From Neonectria sp. B-13 (Eukaryota; Ascomycota; Sordariomycetes; Hypocreales; Nectriaceae): a stretch of DNA of 64,000 nt. This document shows, piece after piece, positions 1 to 10,292 of this stretch. The translations under genes and the position numbers were made by a program. The notes below the pieces were generated by a model, which was not told the origin of the DNA, did not search any database, and saw only the letters and a program-made list of their open reading frames with translations. Location: positions 1 to 64,000 of the forward strand of contig NOKP01000056.1 of assembly GCA_002682825.1 (NCBI GenBank). Direction: 5' to 3'. How positions within the stretch are numbered: the stretch's first letter is position 1; each line of letters begins with the position of its first letter.

Positions 1-658
1 GGGGGGGGTGAAATGATGGCTTCAGGTTGGATGCAAAACCGTGCGTGAACTTGGTGAACTTGGCGCTCGAAGAGGAGAAGTTTGGGGGCAATATATGTTC
101 GACTCTTGATGCTTGTGGCCTTTTCCCGACCTCAACGCCCAATATCAAGATGGTTCGACAAACTTAAGCTGCCGGGCCGGCCGGTCAAAGGTTTCGCCCT
201 GCCTTTGGGAGTAATTCATGTTCGGGCCAGTTTACTTCCGATGAGTAACTAGCTTATTACAAAATCAAGTTGCTCCTAAAACTGTCGAACGGCCCCCAAT
301 TCCTTCGACCCATTAACAACTAAACCTTATACCAACACAAGATACTAAACAGTAATAGTATTGGCAGTAAGGACAGCGGCTGCAAAGAACCCTGGAGGTC
401 AAAGATTAGTAACATATCCATACCTACTTATAGTTGTGCTTTGATATCCGCTTCCTCAAGCCCTGTCGTAATCTGTCTGACTGTCCGATTCGATGGATGA
501 AAGTCTTGCAAATTTAAAACGAAATGAGGCATACGACCTGGGACCACGCCCAGAGTATTTCATAGAACTCTTCCCACGCCTCGTGAATTTGGGGAAAATG
601 CTGACGTGAGTCCACATCATCCATATTGCGCTAAATTTCGCCCTCAGTATTACGGAAA
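1..658 (+). other. Outer end of arm and upstream region of the MBL gene
   Basis: I see no gene here. The stretch starts with the G8 run that abuts the assembly break in the other arm. A GC-rich palindromic patch (CCGGCCGG, 177-184) lies about 475 bp before the start of the metallo-beta-lactamase-fold gene. It could be a zinc-cluster-type site, but nothing else supports that. Confidence 0.5.
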
Positions 659-1707
659 ATGCTCAGCCAAGTTTTTCTGCCAGCCTTGATCAGCATCAGC
701 GCTGTGTGCATTTCCTGCGCCCCTAAGCTTCGTGTCGAGCACTTCATCAACTCTGGGCCATCTCTGGACATGGTCTCGTCCTTAGTAATTGGTTCCGAAG
801 CAGCCGTCATCATTGACCTCCCGCTCGCAGTGCCACAAGCTGTTGCCCTCGCCGACTGGGTAGCCAACACTACGGACAAGCCCTTGGTCGCCGCCTTCTC
901 CAGTCATTTCCATCCTGATCACTATCTCAGCAGGGCTGCGTTCCTGGCAAGATTCTCCGAGGGCAACTTCTATGCCAACTCCAAGGCTGTCAGTCTCATC
1001 AAGAACGATGCTCAAGAGCGGGTGAGGCAGTTTCGTCAGTGATCCGAGAACTACCCAGAGACTAACGAGACTCGGTCCAATAGATCAGAGTCTGGAAAGC
1101 GATCCTCGGTGACGACGCAATCGTCGATAAGGCTGCCATTCCCACTCCTTACGATTTCACATTCTTTACCCTCCCTGGCGACCAATCTTCACCTATTCAC
1201 CTGATCAGTCCCCCTTGTTGCGGATACAATTGATGAGACGCTTTTCTGGATCCCGTCCATATCCACATTGATAGCTGGAGACTCTGTTTGCAGCCACACC
1301 GTGCACTTTTGGCTCGCAGACTTGCTCTCGCCAGCTTGACGGACAGCTGGCTGTCAACGCTAGACTTCATCGACCAGCTTGGCCCCAAGACAATCGTTCC
1401 CGGCCACTCGCTGGTCCTTGATAAATTTGGATCTGCATTTGACTTGGAATACTCCAGGCGGTACATCAGGTTTTTCCAGGACGAGATCGAGTCCAAAGGT
1501 ATAGACTTCTTTACGCCTAAGGAGATCTTTGACAAGTTTAACGCCGAGTTCCCTGGTCTCCTCGCTTCAAACACCTCCCATACTTCGGCTACCCTTCTCA
1601 ACGTTACTAGCGAGGAGTTTGGTCGAGGAGGGACGCGACTGGTCCGTACCATCGACTTGTCATCTTACAGCAACGTCCAGCAGCTTGAAGGCTGGAACCT
1701 GGAATAG
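659..1707 (+). pseudogene. Secreted metallo-beta-lactamase-fold hydrolase, frameshifted
   Basis: Exon 1 (659-1021) begins with a hydrophobic signal-like peptide (MLSQVFLPALISISAV) and carries the metal-binding HxHxDH motif as HFHPDH at residues 83-88. A 62 bp intron (1022-1083, GTGAGG...TAG, branch-like CTAAC) joins exon 2 (1084-1707), which ends in NVQQLEGWNLE. Within exon 2 the homologous reading leaves frame by one extra base at a C5 run (1210-1214). It returns to frame by one missing base near 1336. The out-of-frame stretch contains stops, for example TGA at 1231. If both indels were corrected, the protein would be about 328 residues, a normal length for a single-domain MBL hydrolase. The substrate is unknown; the superfamily includes lactamases, lactonases and thioesterases. 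Two indels that cancel could be real decay or homopolymer sequencing errors. Confidence 0.75.
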
Positions 1708-3126
1708 AGCCCGGAAGGTTGACCGAGGGTTTGCGTATGGAAAGATGTTTGAGGTCAAGGGGGATAGTGGGAGTAGAAAAAGGTGGGAAATGGGATTCGG
1801 AAGCACTGTTAGATTATGCTGGGCATTTCATGACGAGGAGGCAATTGTGGAAGTAATCAGGCGGATGAGAGAAATCTTTATTAAATGCAAGGAGACTCTA
1901 TGGTGTGGGGTAGGAAACACAGATGAACAAAAAATAATTAGTTATCTACAAGAAATTCATCTCTAGCCTTTCTTCAATACAGCACAACCTACAGCTTAGA
2001 TCAATTGATTGCGAAATAACAAAGAGACTTGGGCCTCATTCAAACTTTGATATTTTTTTTTGAACAATTGTCGAACTATGCTATTGCCGGCCAATTGTGA
2101 ACCTAATAAATGCGTCGTTTACTCCGGCACGAACGTCCCGAATTTGATCTTCCAACGTGTGTGGGGACAACAGCGCCTCATCCTCTGGAGTGGCTGCGGT
2201 GACAGTGTGAATATTCCAAACAGAACATGAGGGGCCACCTACTGTAAACGACACGAAGGGGAATACAGGACATGAGAAGGTCTCGTTGATCTACACCCCT
2301 GGCAAGGTAGCAAGGCCCTTTCGGCTAGGTCTTAGGATGGTCAGCCTATGGTTGAGTAATCGAATAGAGAGGTCCAGCCAAAAGTCCTCAGTTGTCCTCG
2401 GACTTAAGTTAGGCTTCGATACGTGAGGTCATCGCCATGATCAGGGGTCTGCGGGTCACTAAAGCGTCGGTGAAAATAGTAGAAGTTCCCGAATGCTCAC
2501 AACATATTTTTACACCGTGTGCCAACTTTACTGATATAGCTTTGTAACGTTGGTTGATTGGAAATCGCTGTGGCATGGCTGTTTTCCAGCCTCAAGGCTA
2601 AATCGCCTCAATTACTGTTCAGTGCGGCCGTTTATATAATGGTGTTCTAACATAGTGGAGACGCACTGACTCGTCTAATGCTTTCTGGGAGGAGATATCT
2701 CTCTACCTCTCTGCACTCGGCTCAAATTGTGGCCGGTAAGATTGCATCGTTACTGATACCCCGGGTACGGGACAGAGCTAGGATTTTGAAAACCCAGACG
2801 TGGGTTGGCGTGACTACTCACAATGCCCACTACAGAGCAGTTTCGGGCTCGAGAGCCTCTTGCGACAGGTGTCGGATGTCTTCCATAACGCAGCCGCTTT
2901 GACTAAGCATTCGTATCCCTAGTCCAGAATCGAATGCATTGCGGCGTGTGGTTCATCGAATATGTTCGATTTCAAAGCATCATGCAGCGTTCCATTGTAG
3001 TCCTTACCAACTGGATGCTCGGTATATAGTTGAAGATTGTGCTCTTAAAAGGAACACACTCTTCATCAACATTTTTACCTTGATTCCCAACTTTCACATC
3101 TATTTCTCCTACTCGTAACTACCAAA
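1708..3126. other. Intergenic region, upstream of the SDR
   Basis: No gene can be supported; the short open frames here resemble no family. TTACTGAT occurs at 2528-2535 and 2750-2757. A TATA-like TATATAG lies about 100 bp before the SDR start (around 3022), followed by a pyrimidine-rich leader, as is common in fungal promoters. Confidence 0.5.
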
Positions 3127-3885
3127 ATGAATGCCCCATCAAGCTACCTCATCACTGGCGCCAACCGCGGCATCGGCAAGGGCTTTGTCCAGCGCATCCT
3201 GCAGAAGCCGTCGACCACCGTCATCGCTGCTGTCCGCGACCCCTCGCACCCGACGTCCAAGGCGCTCGCCGACCTGCCCAAGGGACCAGACACGAAGCTC
3301 ATCATCGTCAAGCTAGACGCTGCCGTCGAGACTGATGCTGCTAGTGCCGTGGCTCAACTCCGTGACCAGGGTGTCACTTATCTAGACATCATAATTGCCA
3401 ACGCCGGCATCGCTCAGGGCGGCACCAGTGTCCGAAAGACGTCAGTCTCCAACACGCTTAAGCACTTCAACGTCAACGTAATTGGCCCCTTGGCCCTCTT
3501 CCAGGCCACGGCGGACCTTCTCAAGGCCAGCAAGACCGGCAGCCCCAGGTTCATTGCCATTTCCACCATCATCGGCTCTATTGGCTCGCAGGAGATCTTC
3601 TCCAACTTCCCCGAGAGTTCGAGCCCCTATGGTGCGTCCAAGTCGGCCCTGAACTGGTTCATCCGTTTACTTTCCTTTGAGGAGCCTTGGTTGACCAGCT
3701 TCGTGTTCCACCCTGGCCTGGTGGAGACGGATCTCACGGCCGGCAGCGGGATGGACATGGAGGCTCTGGGCGGCATTTCGGTAGAGACGAGCGTATCCAA
3801 CATGGTCAAGACGACATTTGAGATTGAGCCAAAGGAGCTCAGCGGAACCTTCCGAAACAATGATGGCACTGTTATCCCCTGGTAG
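3127..3885 (+). CDS. Short-chain dehydrogenase/reductase (norsolorinic-acid-ketoreductase-like)
   Basis: An intronless 252-residue classical SDR, complete from ATG to TAG. The NAD(P)-binding TGxxxGxG motif is TGANRGIG at residues 10-17, and the structural NAG motif follows in IIIANAGIA. The YxxxK catalytic pair is Y168/K172 (YGASK), with a Ser/Thr pair at 146-147 in the position of the catalytic serine. The lengths and motif spacing are normal, so the enzyme should be active. It would reduce a keto group or oxidise an alcohol in the cytosol using NAD(P)H. The closest family feel is the fungal Nor-1/carbonyl reductase-like SDRs, common in secondary-metabolite and detoxification clusters. The substrate cannot be told. 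It lies between the MBL pseudogene and the bZIP gene, all on the same strand. Two TTACTGAT motifs lie 370-600 bp upstream. Confidence 0.9.
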   Translation: MNAPSSYLITGANRGIGKGFVQRILQKPSTTVIAAVRDPSHPTSKALADLPKGPDTKLIIVKLDAAVETDAASAVAQLRDQGVTYLDIIIANAGIAQGGTSVRKTSVSNTLKHFNVNVIGPLALFQATADLLKASKTGSPRFIAISTIIGSIGSQEIFSNFPESSSPYGASKSALNWFIRLLSFEEPWLTSFVFHPGLVETDLTAGSGMDMEALGGISVETSVSNMVKTTFEIEPKELSGTFRNNDGTVIPW

Positions 3886-4979
3886 AAGGCTGCGGTCGAA
3901 CATCGTTTAGGGCCTGGGCCAACAACAAATTATTTTGAAGCTTTATAGATCACGAATAGGGCTACGTTGTCGAAGACTCTCGAGATTGAATATGAAAGTG
4001 ATTGCAAACAATGGTGAATTAGCAAGTTTGGCGTAAGGGTGTCAGTGATTACAAGGCCAGACCTGGCCGCCGTTGAACCGCTTGCCAACTGTAGATTGGG
4101 ATCTTCATCGTTGATGCATGTCAATGCACATCTAAGGAAATGGACGTATTGTTCGGACAAAGTAATTTTTGCGTGTCAAGTCTAAGAAGTCTAGAAAACG
4201 ATGGAGAGGCGAGATGATATCGGACCAACATTGCACCGCTGCCAGGATGGAAATGTGGGCTTCTTTAGCGCAATTACTGATGAGCAGGAAGAATCGGGAC
4301 AATTATGTGCGCTACGAATTATTAGTGACAATCCACATCTCAATCACCCCAGTCGAGGGCCAATGCTGAGACTAAGGTGCCCGCCACATTACTGATGGGT
4401 GCAAAATTCGGTATGATTAATCAGCCAGTCGAGCTCTTCAACAGTCACTCCCTTGAAGTGAATTATCATACAAACAGTGGCTTGCCGACTTGGTGAGATG
4501 TGGGTAGCCGTACAGCTGTCCTATTACTGTCGGCATGACACGCTGATATCGCTCCAATAAGATGCCTGTACTTAGGTACTCGTGTTGCTTACGTTGGCTT
4601 ATGTTTCTCCCTTCACAGTTGAAGAAACTTGCCGATACGGCCCGCCCTCGTCCGCACTATCGGAAATCTTTCCGTCTCGTGTTGTTCCAAAAGCGAAACA
4701 CAATGACGCTGATAAATCTACGTATCATGGACACACGTAAATAAGCTTTGGTGGAATGAAACCGGCGAGAGAGACTAATGAACCCGATTTGCTGGGTAAT
4801 GACATGGTTTAATTAGTTCCTGGTCATCCATCCATGGCTTAATCCCGAGTCATGGCTTTGGAGCCCCGTAAATCCCAGAACCCCCAGTTGAATGCGCCGT
4901 CTCAGCCCCATTCTCTCCAGGTCATGAAGCCGTCGACCTGTTTTCTGCGTTGACCGACTTGGCAGCAGCCCCCACCAAG
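3886..4979. other. SDR-bZIP intergenic region with possible uORFs
   Basis: No separate gene is supported. TTACTGAT occurs at 4274-4281 and 4389-4396. Close to the bZIP start there are upstream ATGs at 4852, 4892 and 4924, each followed by a short frame that stops before or just past 4953. They could be uORFs limiting translation. Alternatively ATG 4852 (MALEP...) could be the true start, spliced by a GTAAAT...CAG intron (4868-4965) into the bZIP frame. Confidence 0.45.
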
Positions 4980-6095
4980 ATGAAGGGCGCCGGAGACGAT
5001 GCGTCGCCAGCCGACGATGAGCTGAAGGTAAGAGTAACCAAAGGGAAGAAGGCGTTCGACTTTGCTAAGATGGCGCAGCAACGCAGAGAAAGAGGTCGTA
5101 ACGCCCAGAGAGCCTTTAGGCAGAGGCAGATTACGACCATCAACGAACTTCGAGATCGCAACCAGGCGATGCAGAGCGCCATCGCGTCTCTCAACCGCGT
5201 TGCGTCTCGGCTGGGCAATGCAGAGCTGGATGAGGTGATGCGGAATGTCCGGCAGGCTGCCGGCCTCGATGACTCGGAGGAGGGGGATGGCCATGATGAT
5301 AACCAGGCCGCCGAGGAGCCCTCAGTAACGCAATCTGGAAGAACACTGCCCCCGCCCTCGTCGTCTCATGGGCCAGGGCACCATCCCGTCTCAGTGCTAC
5401 CCAGGGTGTATCATGAACAGCTTAACCAGCACCAATATATCACAGCAAGCGAACACGGCTACCAGACCGGACGAATGTCCCCACGTCTCGGCTTTGGTCT
5501 GTGGCTCGAGTATCCCGTCATCAGGCTGAGCAACCCTCCAGTCGACATCGTTCCCTACCTGGAAACCACCACGACGCTCTCCAGCGTCTTATTCTGGTCC
5601 GGCCTGTTCTGGGGCTTCAAGATCCTCCAGGCGGCCCTCGGCGACAACAGCGCGGCCGCCGCCACCGCCCACAAAGTATTCGGCGAGATTGTTCCCATGA
5701 AGCCCGATCGCCACATCCTCAACTGCATACACGCCAGATTGACGTTTCGCAAGCAGGGCTTCATCGCCTCTGATCACCCGGACTACGACCCCGACGGCGG
5801 GACGAAGATGCATCGCATGATGGCCCACACGTGTGAAGCTATCGGAACGCCGCTCGAGGCCTTTCTGCGGCCGGATCAGGTCGAAAGTCTCTTGAGGGAG
5901 AGACTCGGAGACGATTATCGAGTCATTGAGCAGGCTTTGCAAGGCTTGGGGACACCAGTGGACTTGTCGAGGGTTCAGAGATTGATCGACAAGATGGTTT
6001 GCGGCTGCGTGTGCATGGGGGACGGGCCGCGGGTGAGGTTTGAAGTGGTAGTAACAGTCCTTGAGGCTTGGATAAACGAGTCAACCGTATCGTAG
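4980..6095 (+). CDS. bZIP transcription factor with C-terminal regulatory region
   Basis: A 371-residue protein from the first in-frame ATG. Residues 33-50 form a basic region (QQRRERGRNAQRAFRQRQ) like the AQRAFR group of fungal Yap-type bZIPs. A leucine-poor zipper helix follows (about 53-80: INELRDRNQAM...LNRVASRL). An acidic and then Pro/Ser/His-rich linker leads to a helical C-terminal domain of about 200 residues (LGFGLWLEYPVIRL...FRKQGFIASDHPDYDP) of the type annotated as DUF3425 in fungal bZIPs. It probably acts in the nucleus as the local regulator of neighbouring genes. The residue normally invariant as Asn in bZIPs is Gly39 here. An alternative spliced N-terminus starting at 4852 is possible. 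No introns are needed downstream. Confidence 0.88.
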   Translation: MKGAGDDASPADDELKVRVTKGKKAFDFAKMAQQRRERGRNAQRAFRQRQITTINELRDRNQAMQSAIASLNRVASRLGNAELDEVMRNVRQAAGLDDSEEGDGHDDNQAAEEPSVTQSGRTLPPPSSSHGPGHHPVSVLPRVYHEQLNQHQYITASEHGYQTGRMSPRLGFGLWLEYPVIRLSNPPVDIVPYLETTTTLSSVLFWSGLFWGFKILQAALGDNSAAAATAHKVFGEIVPMKPDRHILNCIHARLTFRKQGFIASDHPDYDPDGGTKMHRMMAHTCEAIGTPLEAFLRPDQVESLLRERLGDDYRVIEQALQGLGTPVDLSRVQRLIDKMVCGCVCMGDGPRVRFEVVVTVLEAWINESTVS

Positions 6096-6503
6096 CCGTG
6101 AAAGTACCGGCAGCCACTTACAATATACAGCTATGTCTTCGTCCCTATTTGTCGCCATGCCTAGTATCCAGGGTGAAAGAGACTGTCCAGGCAGAATTAG
6201 GCGAGGTCTATATAATGATCCATGTTAGCATTTCCATAAGATCGCGACCGTACCCTACTACACAATCTTTGGTCTCGGCTCCAAAGATATCATAGAGCTG
6301 ATGGCCATGTCCAAACACGTCAAGTTCCCTTTCACTCCGATAGTGCCATGAATCAGGGGCGATCAGGGTAAAATGCCAACATTTGTAGATTACTAGGCAA
6401 TTAGCTACTAAAGTCAAGGACAAGATTTAGCTGTAAGCATCTCCCATGCAACACTGCAGCTCGGGGCTGCCTGCTCTTGCGCTACATGGGACTCAAGATG
6501 GAA
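6096..6503. other. Convergent 3' intergenic region
   Basis: This lies between the convergent 3' ends of the bZIP gene (+) and the epimerase gene (-). I see no gene, strong hairpin or repeat. It probably holds both 3' UTRs. Confidence 0.5.
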
Positions 6504-7728
6504 CTACTCGGCCGCCAGAAGCTCCAAATAGTGGTCGGTCACGCTCTGAACTTGGTCTTCGAATCCCGCAAACTTCCATCCAAACACTCGCTCCGTCTCG
6601 GACGCATCGAGGCGGATCGATCTCGATGGAACACTCCCGTCCAGGGTGAGCACGCCATCGGCCACCGCCTTGCCGAAGCGCTGCTTTGCAATGTCCTTGG
6701 CGTCAGCCCACGTGGTTCCTTGCAGTCCGCCCGAAGAACAGATGAAGTTTCGGTTGCCAGGGATCGAAGGATTCAGCGCATCAATGTGAGCCTTTGCGAC
6801 GTCGTTGACGTGGACTGAGACCCCGAGCGCGAGCATCTCGGCCTTAGATCCGAGCAAGGCGCCCATGACGTTGTTGTTGGTGCCGCTTGCGACCTCTTCC
6901 TTGGTTGCGTTCAACTCATTTCTCCCGATGACCATGCTGGGGAGGAGATTGACGACATCGAAAGACGGCTTCTCCTCCGCGACAAACCGTTGAGTGGCGA
7001 CAAGTGCCAGCGCCTTCGCCACTCCATATGCCTGAATGGGCAGGTCGAAGTTAGTGTCGGCGTCAGGTGGAGTGTAAGTGTCCTGAGCTGCTCGGAGGTT
7101 GCATATTAGCATTGTCCACAGCTGGGAGGTTCATGCCATGGACATACCAGTAAAGACCTTGGTTACATCATCTGAAATGATGTAGTCCCACGTAAGGAGT
7201 GTGGCTATTGAAGATGTAATGACAACCCTCTTGATCGATGAAACCTTCGCCGCTGACTTCAGTATGCCAACGGTGGCCATGATGGCTGGGTCGATTACAT
7301 CCTGCTTCAAGTTATTGCTCTGAGTTGACCCCACCCTTAGCAATTGACCACGAGGGTGACAAACATCAGCCAAGAACTTACAAATAGAGCGAGAGGAGAT
7401 GCAACATGAACAATCCCGCTTGCGCCGTCAAGGACTCCGTCAAATGCACCTGGCACAAGCAGGTCTGGAACAACGGTCATCTCCAAGTGCTTCAAAAAGG
7501 GTTGGATGGATTTGGTCCCTTTGATGAGGGCGGCCTGGTCAGCCCTGCGTATGATTGCCCGTACAGAATAGCCTCGAGCGAGAGCCTCCACAAGGACACG
7601 GAAGCCAACATGGCCAGAGACACCAGTAATCTACCACATGTCAGCTAGAGGATGAGGGAACATGCTGTGCGTCGTGATCAGGTCCAACAGGGCAACATGA
7701 TGCTTACCACGAGTAGTTGTTCCGACAT
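6504..7728 (-). CDS. NAD(P)-dependent epimerase / dihydroflavonol-reductase-like enzyme
   Basis: A complete four-exon gene on the minus strand: exons 7708-7728, 7382-7630, 7148-7319 and 6504-7087. Introns begin GTAAGC, GTAAGT and GTATGT and end TAG, CAG and CAG. The splice choices keep one frame throughout and give 341 residues, usual for extended SDRs. The nucleotide-binding loop is ITGVSGHVG (residues 8-16). VVITSSIATL holds the catalytic-Ser strand, and YGVAK gives Y168/K172. The family comprises dihydroflavonol 4-reductase/GRE2-like ketone and aldehyde reductases. A tiny first exon of seven codons is typical of these genes in ascomycetes. The gene faces away from the crotonase gene's 3' end and has a striking promoter repeat (see 7830-7914). 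It looks intact. The substrate is unknown. Confidence 0.9.
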
Positions 7729-7789
7729 TTTGAGATAGTCTTATTATGGATCGTTCAAACAATGATAGATGGAAGAGAGGCATGGCCGA

Positions 7790-7914
7790 CTATATACAAC
7801 TATGATCATTGCTAGTAGTCATCGGGTCAATTGGTAAATCTCAATTGCGTTATCGGTGGAGTCCTGATTGGTAAGTCTGAATCGCGTTACTGATGGAGTC
7901 CCATCAGTAACGCG
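7790..7914 (-). promoter_or_regulatory. Promoter of the epimerase gene: TATA box, 37-bp tandem repeat and perfect hairpin
   Basis: A TATATA box lies near 7792, about 65 bp before the ATG. Farther upstream, two 35-bp near-copies start at 7830 and 7867 (period 37, six mismatches), each ending GGAGTCC. The inner half of the second copy forms a perfect 14-bp stem (7883-7896 with 7901-7914) around the loop AGTC. Both arms of the stem carry TTACTGAT (7887-7894 and, inverted, 7903-7910). The position 100-190 bp before the start suggests an operator for a dimeric regulator; that part is inference. Confidence 0.55.
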
Positions 7915-8528
7915 GAACACGATTTGTCCGAAACAAACCTATCAATGAAGATGAGTTAACAATCAAGCATGCCATGGCCAAGTAGTCTATACATCTGGTA
8001 CATACGATTAGTACTACAACTCGACAAAGCCTCTTATTCGCCGTCCAATTGCAGGTCTGACATCGCTCCTGCGCCAGGTGCATCGACGCCAACTTCAGCG
8101 ACGAAAGCCTCTCTTGAGGAAATCTCGCCTTCATGAAGACCCAAATAATCCACATTCAGCTGATAGTAGCAAACCTGTTGATTTGGCCCCATTCCTCATC
8201 TGGTTTATGCTTGTGCAGTACGAAAATGAGTGTATTCTCGCGCAACGGGAAGATGGAATGAAACTGGGAGAAAAAGAAAAGTGATGTCTTCCCGTTTGAC
8301 GGGCCTGGCAGTCTCTTTTGTGTCATTGATCAGCTAGGGGCTAATTTGGCCAGGTGAAGTAATGCTAGCTATCCTGACACTCATTAAAACGCCGAGAGTT
8401 CATGGCCACCATCACGATATTCTATAGTCAGACAATCCGTTTATCCACCTCAAGTCTCTTTGTGTTTCCGGTTGGTTCTGCCAACAACACACCCCAAGCA
8501 GACACACTCTTCACCAGTAGACAAGACT
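7915..8528. other. Intergenic region between the epimerase promoter and the crotonase 3' end
   Basis: No gene is supported. Short frames are present on both strands but show no recognisable domain. It presumably contains the crotonase 3' UTR. Confidence 0.45.
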
Positions 8529-9478
8529 CTAATTGTACAGCAACGGCAGGTCTCTTCCCAAGTTGAGCTCCAGTTCGCCCAATGTCAAGTTGTTTGACAA
8601 AGCCAAGGCTCTGCCGACAAGCTGCTGCACGACCGGATCGCCCAGACGGCGAGTGAAGGATGCGGAATCCTGCAAGAAGTTGTCCCGCGGAGGACGCACC
8701 GATAGATTGATCGAATCCTTGGCTGCCGACAACGCTCCCAGGGGGAACAGACGCAGACGCGAGGTAAGCTCGTCGATGTAGGCATACATCTCGCCCGATG
8801 TGTCGAAAGCCTTGTTGATCCAGCCGATTCTCTCCGCGTTTTCCGCGTTGATGTCCTTGCCGCTCAGGATGTACTCCATTGCCAGGCCGCGGCCGATGAG
8901 GCGGGGAAGATGCTGGCTTCCTCCACCTCCCGGGATGAGACCGGTGCCGACCTCGATCTGCCCGAGGAGCGTTTCGTAATTGGTTGCGAATCGCATGTCC
9001 AAAGCCATCAGGAGCTCGTTGCCTGCTCCGCGGGCTCTCCCCTCGACAGCTCCAATGGTGACCTGCGGCAGTTTCGTGATGTTCCACATAAGTCCAGAAA
9101 ACTTATCTCCAACAGTTTCTAGTTCATGCATTAGATGTGGTACAAAAGTAATTGGATTCCAGCGCCTTGCTTACCGATTCCGGGCATGAGAAGATCCAAA
9201 TGGGCAGAGAAGAACCTTGGAACGTCGCTCTTGAAAATGACGATCTTGGTTTCATTGTCGACCTGAAGTCTCTGCACAATGTCCGTCAACCCATCCTGGA
9301 AATCCACGCCCCAGAGATTGATCTCAGAGTCTGGATTGTGGAGAGTGATTTCGAGGACACTCCCATTCTGGGCAGTCTTTAGGCCTCGGTATTTCGGGAG
9401 ATCCAGGGCAAGCGTTGGAGATAGACTTAAAACCAGGAGCCCAACTAGGGCGGGGATCTGAAGCCACGTAGGAGACAT
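8529..9478 (-). CDS. Enoyl-CoA hydratase/isomerase (crotonase) family protein with signal peptide
   Basis: Two exons, 9175-9478 and 8529-9118, joined across a 56 bp GTAAGC...TAG intron, encode 297 residues. The N-terminus is a clear signal peptide (basic-poor start, then LVGLLVLSLSPTLA, with cleavage likely before LDLPKY). The crotonase fold follows: IGAVEGRARGAGNELLMALD is the oxyanion-hole/active-site helix, and E136 and E157 occupy the places of the two catalytic glutamates of enoyl-CoA hydratases (spacing 21 against the usual 20). GGGGSQHLPRLIG follows, as in GG(T/S)QRL of the family. A TATAAAA box lies about 100 bp upstream (9573-9579). Crotonases normally act on CoA esters inside mitochondria, peroxisomes or cytosol, so an exported form is unusual. 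It may work on a non-CoA substrate, or the leader may be a membrane anchor. Confidence 0.88.
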
Positions 9479-10292
9479 GTTGATGAAGGATGAGTGAGTT
9501 GAGGAATGATTGAAATGTGACTTTGTGGTGATGTTGGTGAGAGGAGGGAAAACCAAGCGGGCACTGTTGGTGTTTTATACGCAATACGTCGCTGCAAATG
9601 AGAAAATCCTAGTAAAACTATAATTCTACATGCCCCGAGCCACTGGTATCGCGCACGCAAGAAAGACGTTGAAACTACACACATTCTGGTGTTTAGCTAC
9701 TCCCAGGTGGAACTGCGCGGAGTTAAGGTGAATGGCTCCAGGAGAAATGCCGAGTGACCAAGTCTCGGCACAGCGCACTAGGAGTCATCGGCCCAACTAT
9801 TCCGCCGCTAACGCGTACGTACACCCACAGGCTCTCCCGCAGACTCCCCGCCTGAGTAAACCCCCTTGTTGCTTTGAAATATAACGGCTCATGCCAGAAC
9901 ATGTAACACGAAGGCTTCCGAAGCTAATTATTAAGCCCCAAATGCAGGTACCGTGGCGTCTTTGCGATGAACGGATGAGCAAAACGAGCCGGACATGTAA
10001 CAAATTAGTCCGAAACACGTCCCACCAACGCCAAAATTCAAGGCTCCCATCCATATGTTACTGACGCCTCCTGATTTTTTAGACAGGCTGTGTGATTCTG
10101 GAAGGGGCTTACTAAGTTGCGACCACATCAACGGAGCCAACGGCTCGCCTTGCGAATGCCATCGTCACCTGTAGGGCAGACGAGCTGACGTGAGGCTGGT
10201 GAGCATGGGAATATGGCCTCGGTATTCGGTAACATATTTCTTCCGCGAGCTTTTGGTCTGTTCTAATTACTATTCTAGAAATTCAGGAGTTC
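9479..10292. other. Region upstream of the crotonase gene, up to the Tc1 element
   Basis: It contains the crotonase promoter (TATAAAA on the minus strand, 9573-9579). No gene can be supported beyond that. A related motif, TTACTGAC, occurs near 10039. Confidence 0.45.

Noticed and set aside
8428..9087. A 219-codon alternative frame overlapping the crotonase (mirror 50663-51322).
   Set aside because: It is a shadow of the real exon: Arg/Pro/His-rich translation, no domain, and the crotonase frame has conserved catalytic motifs.
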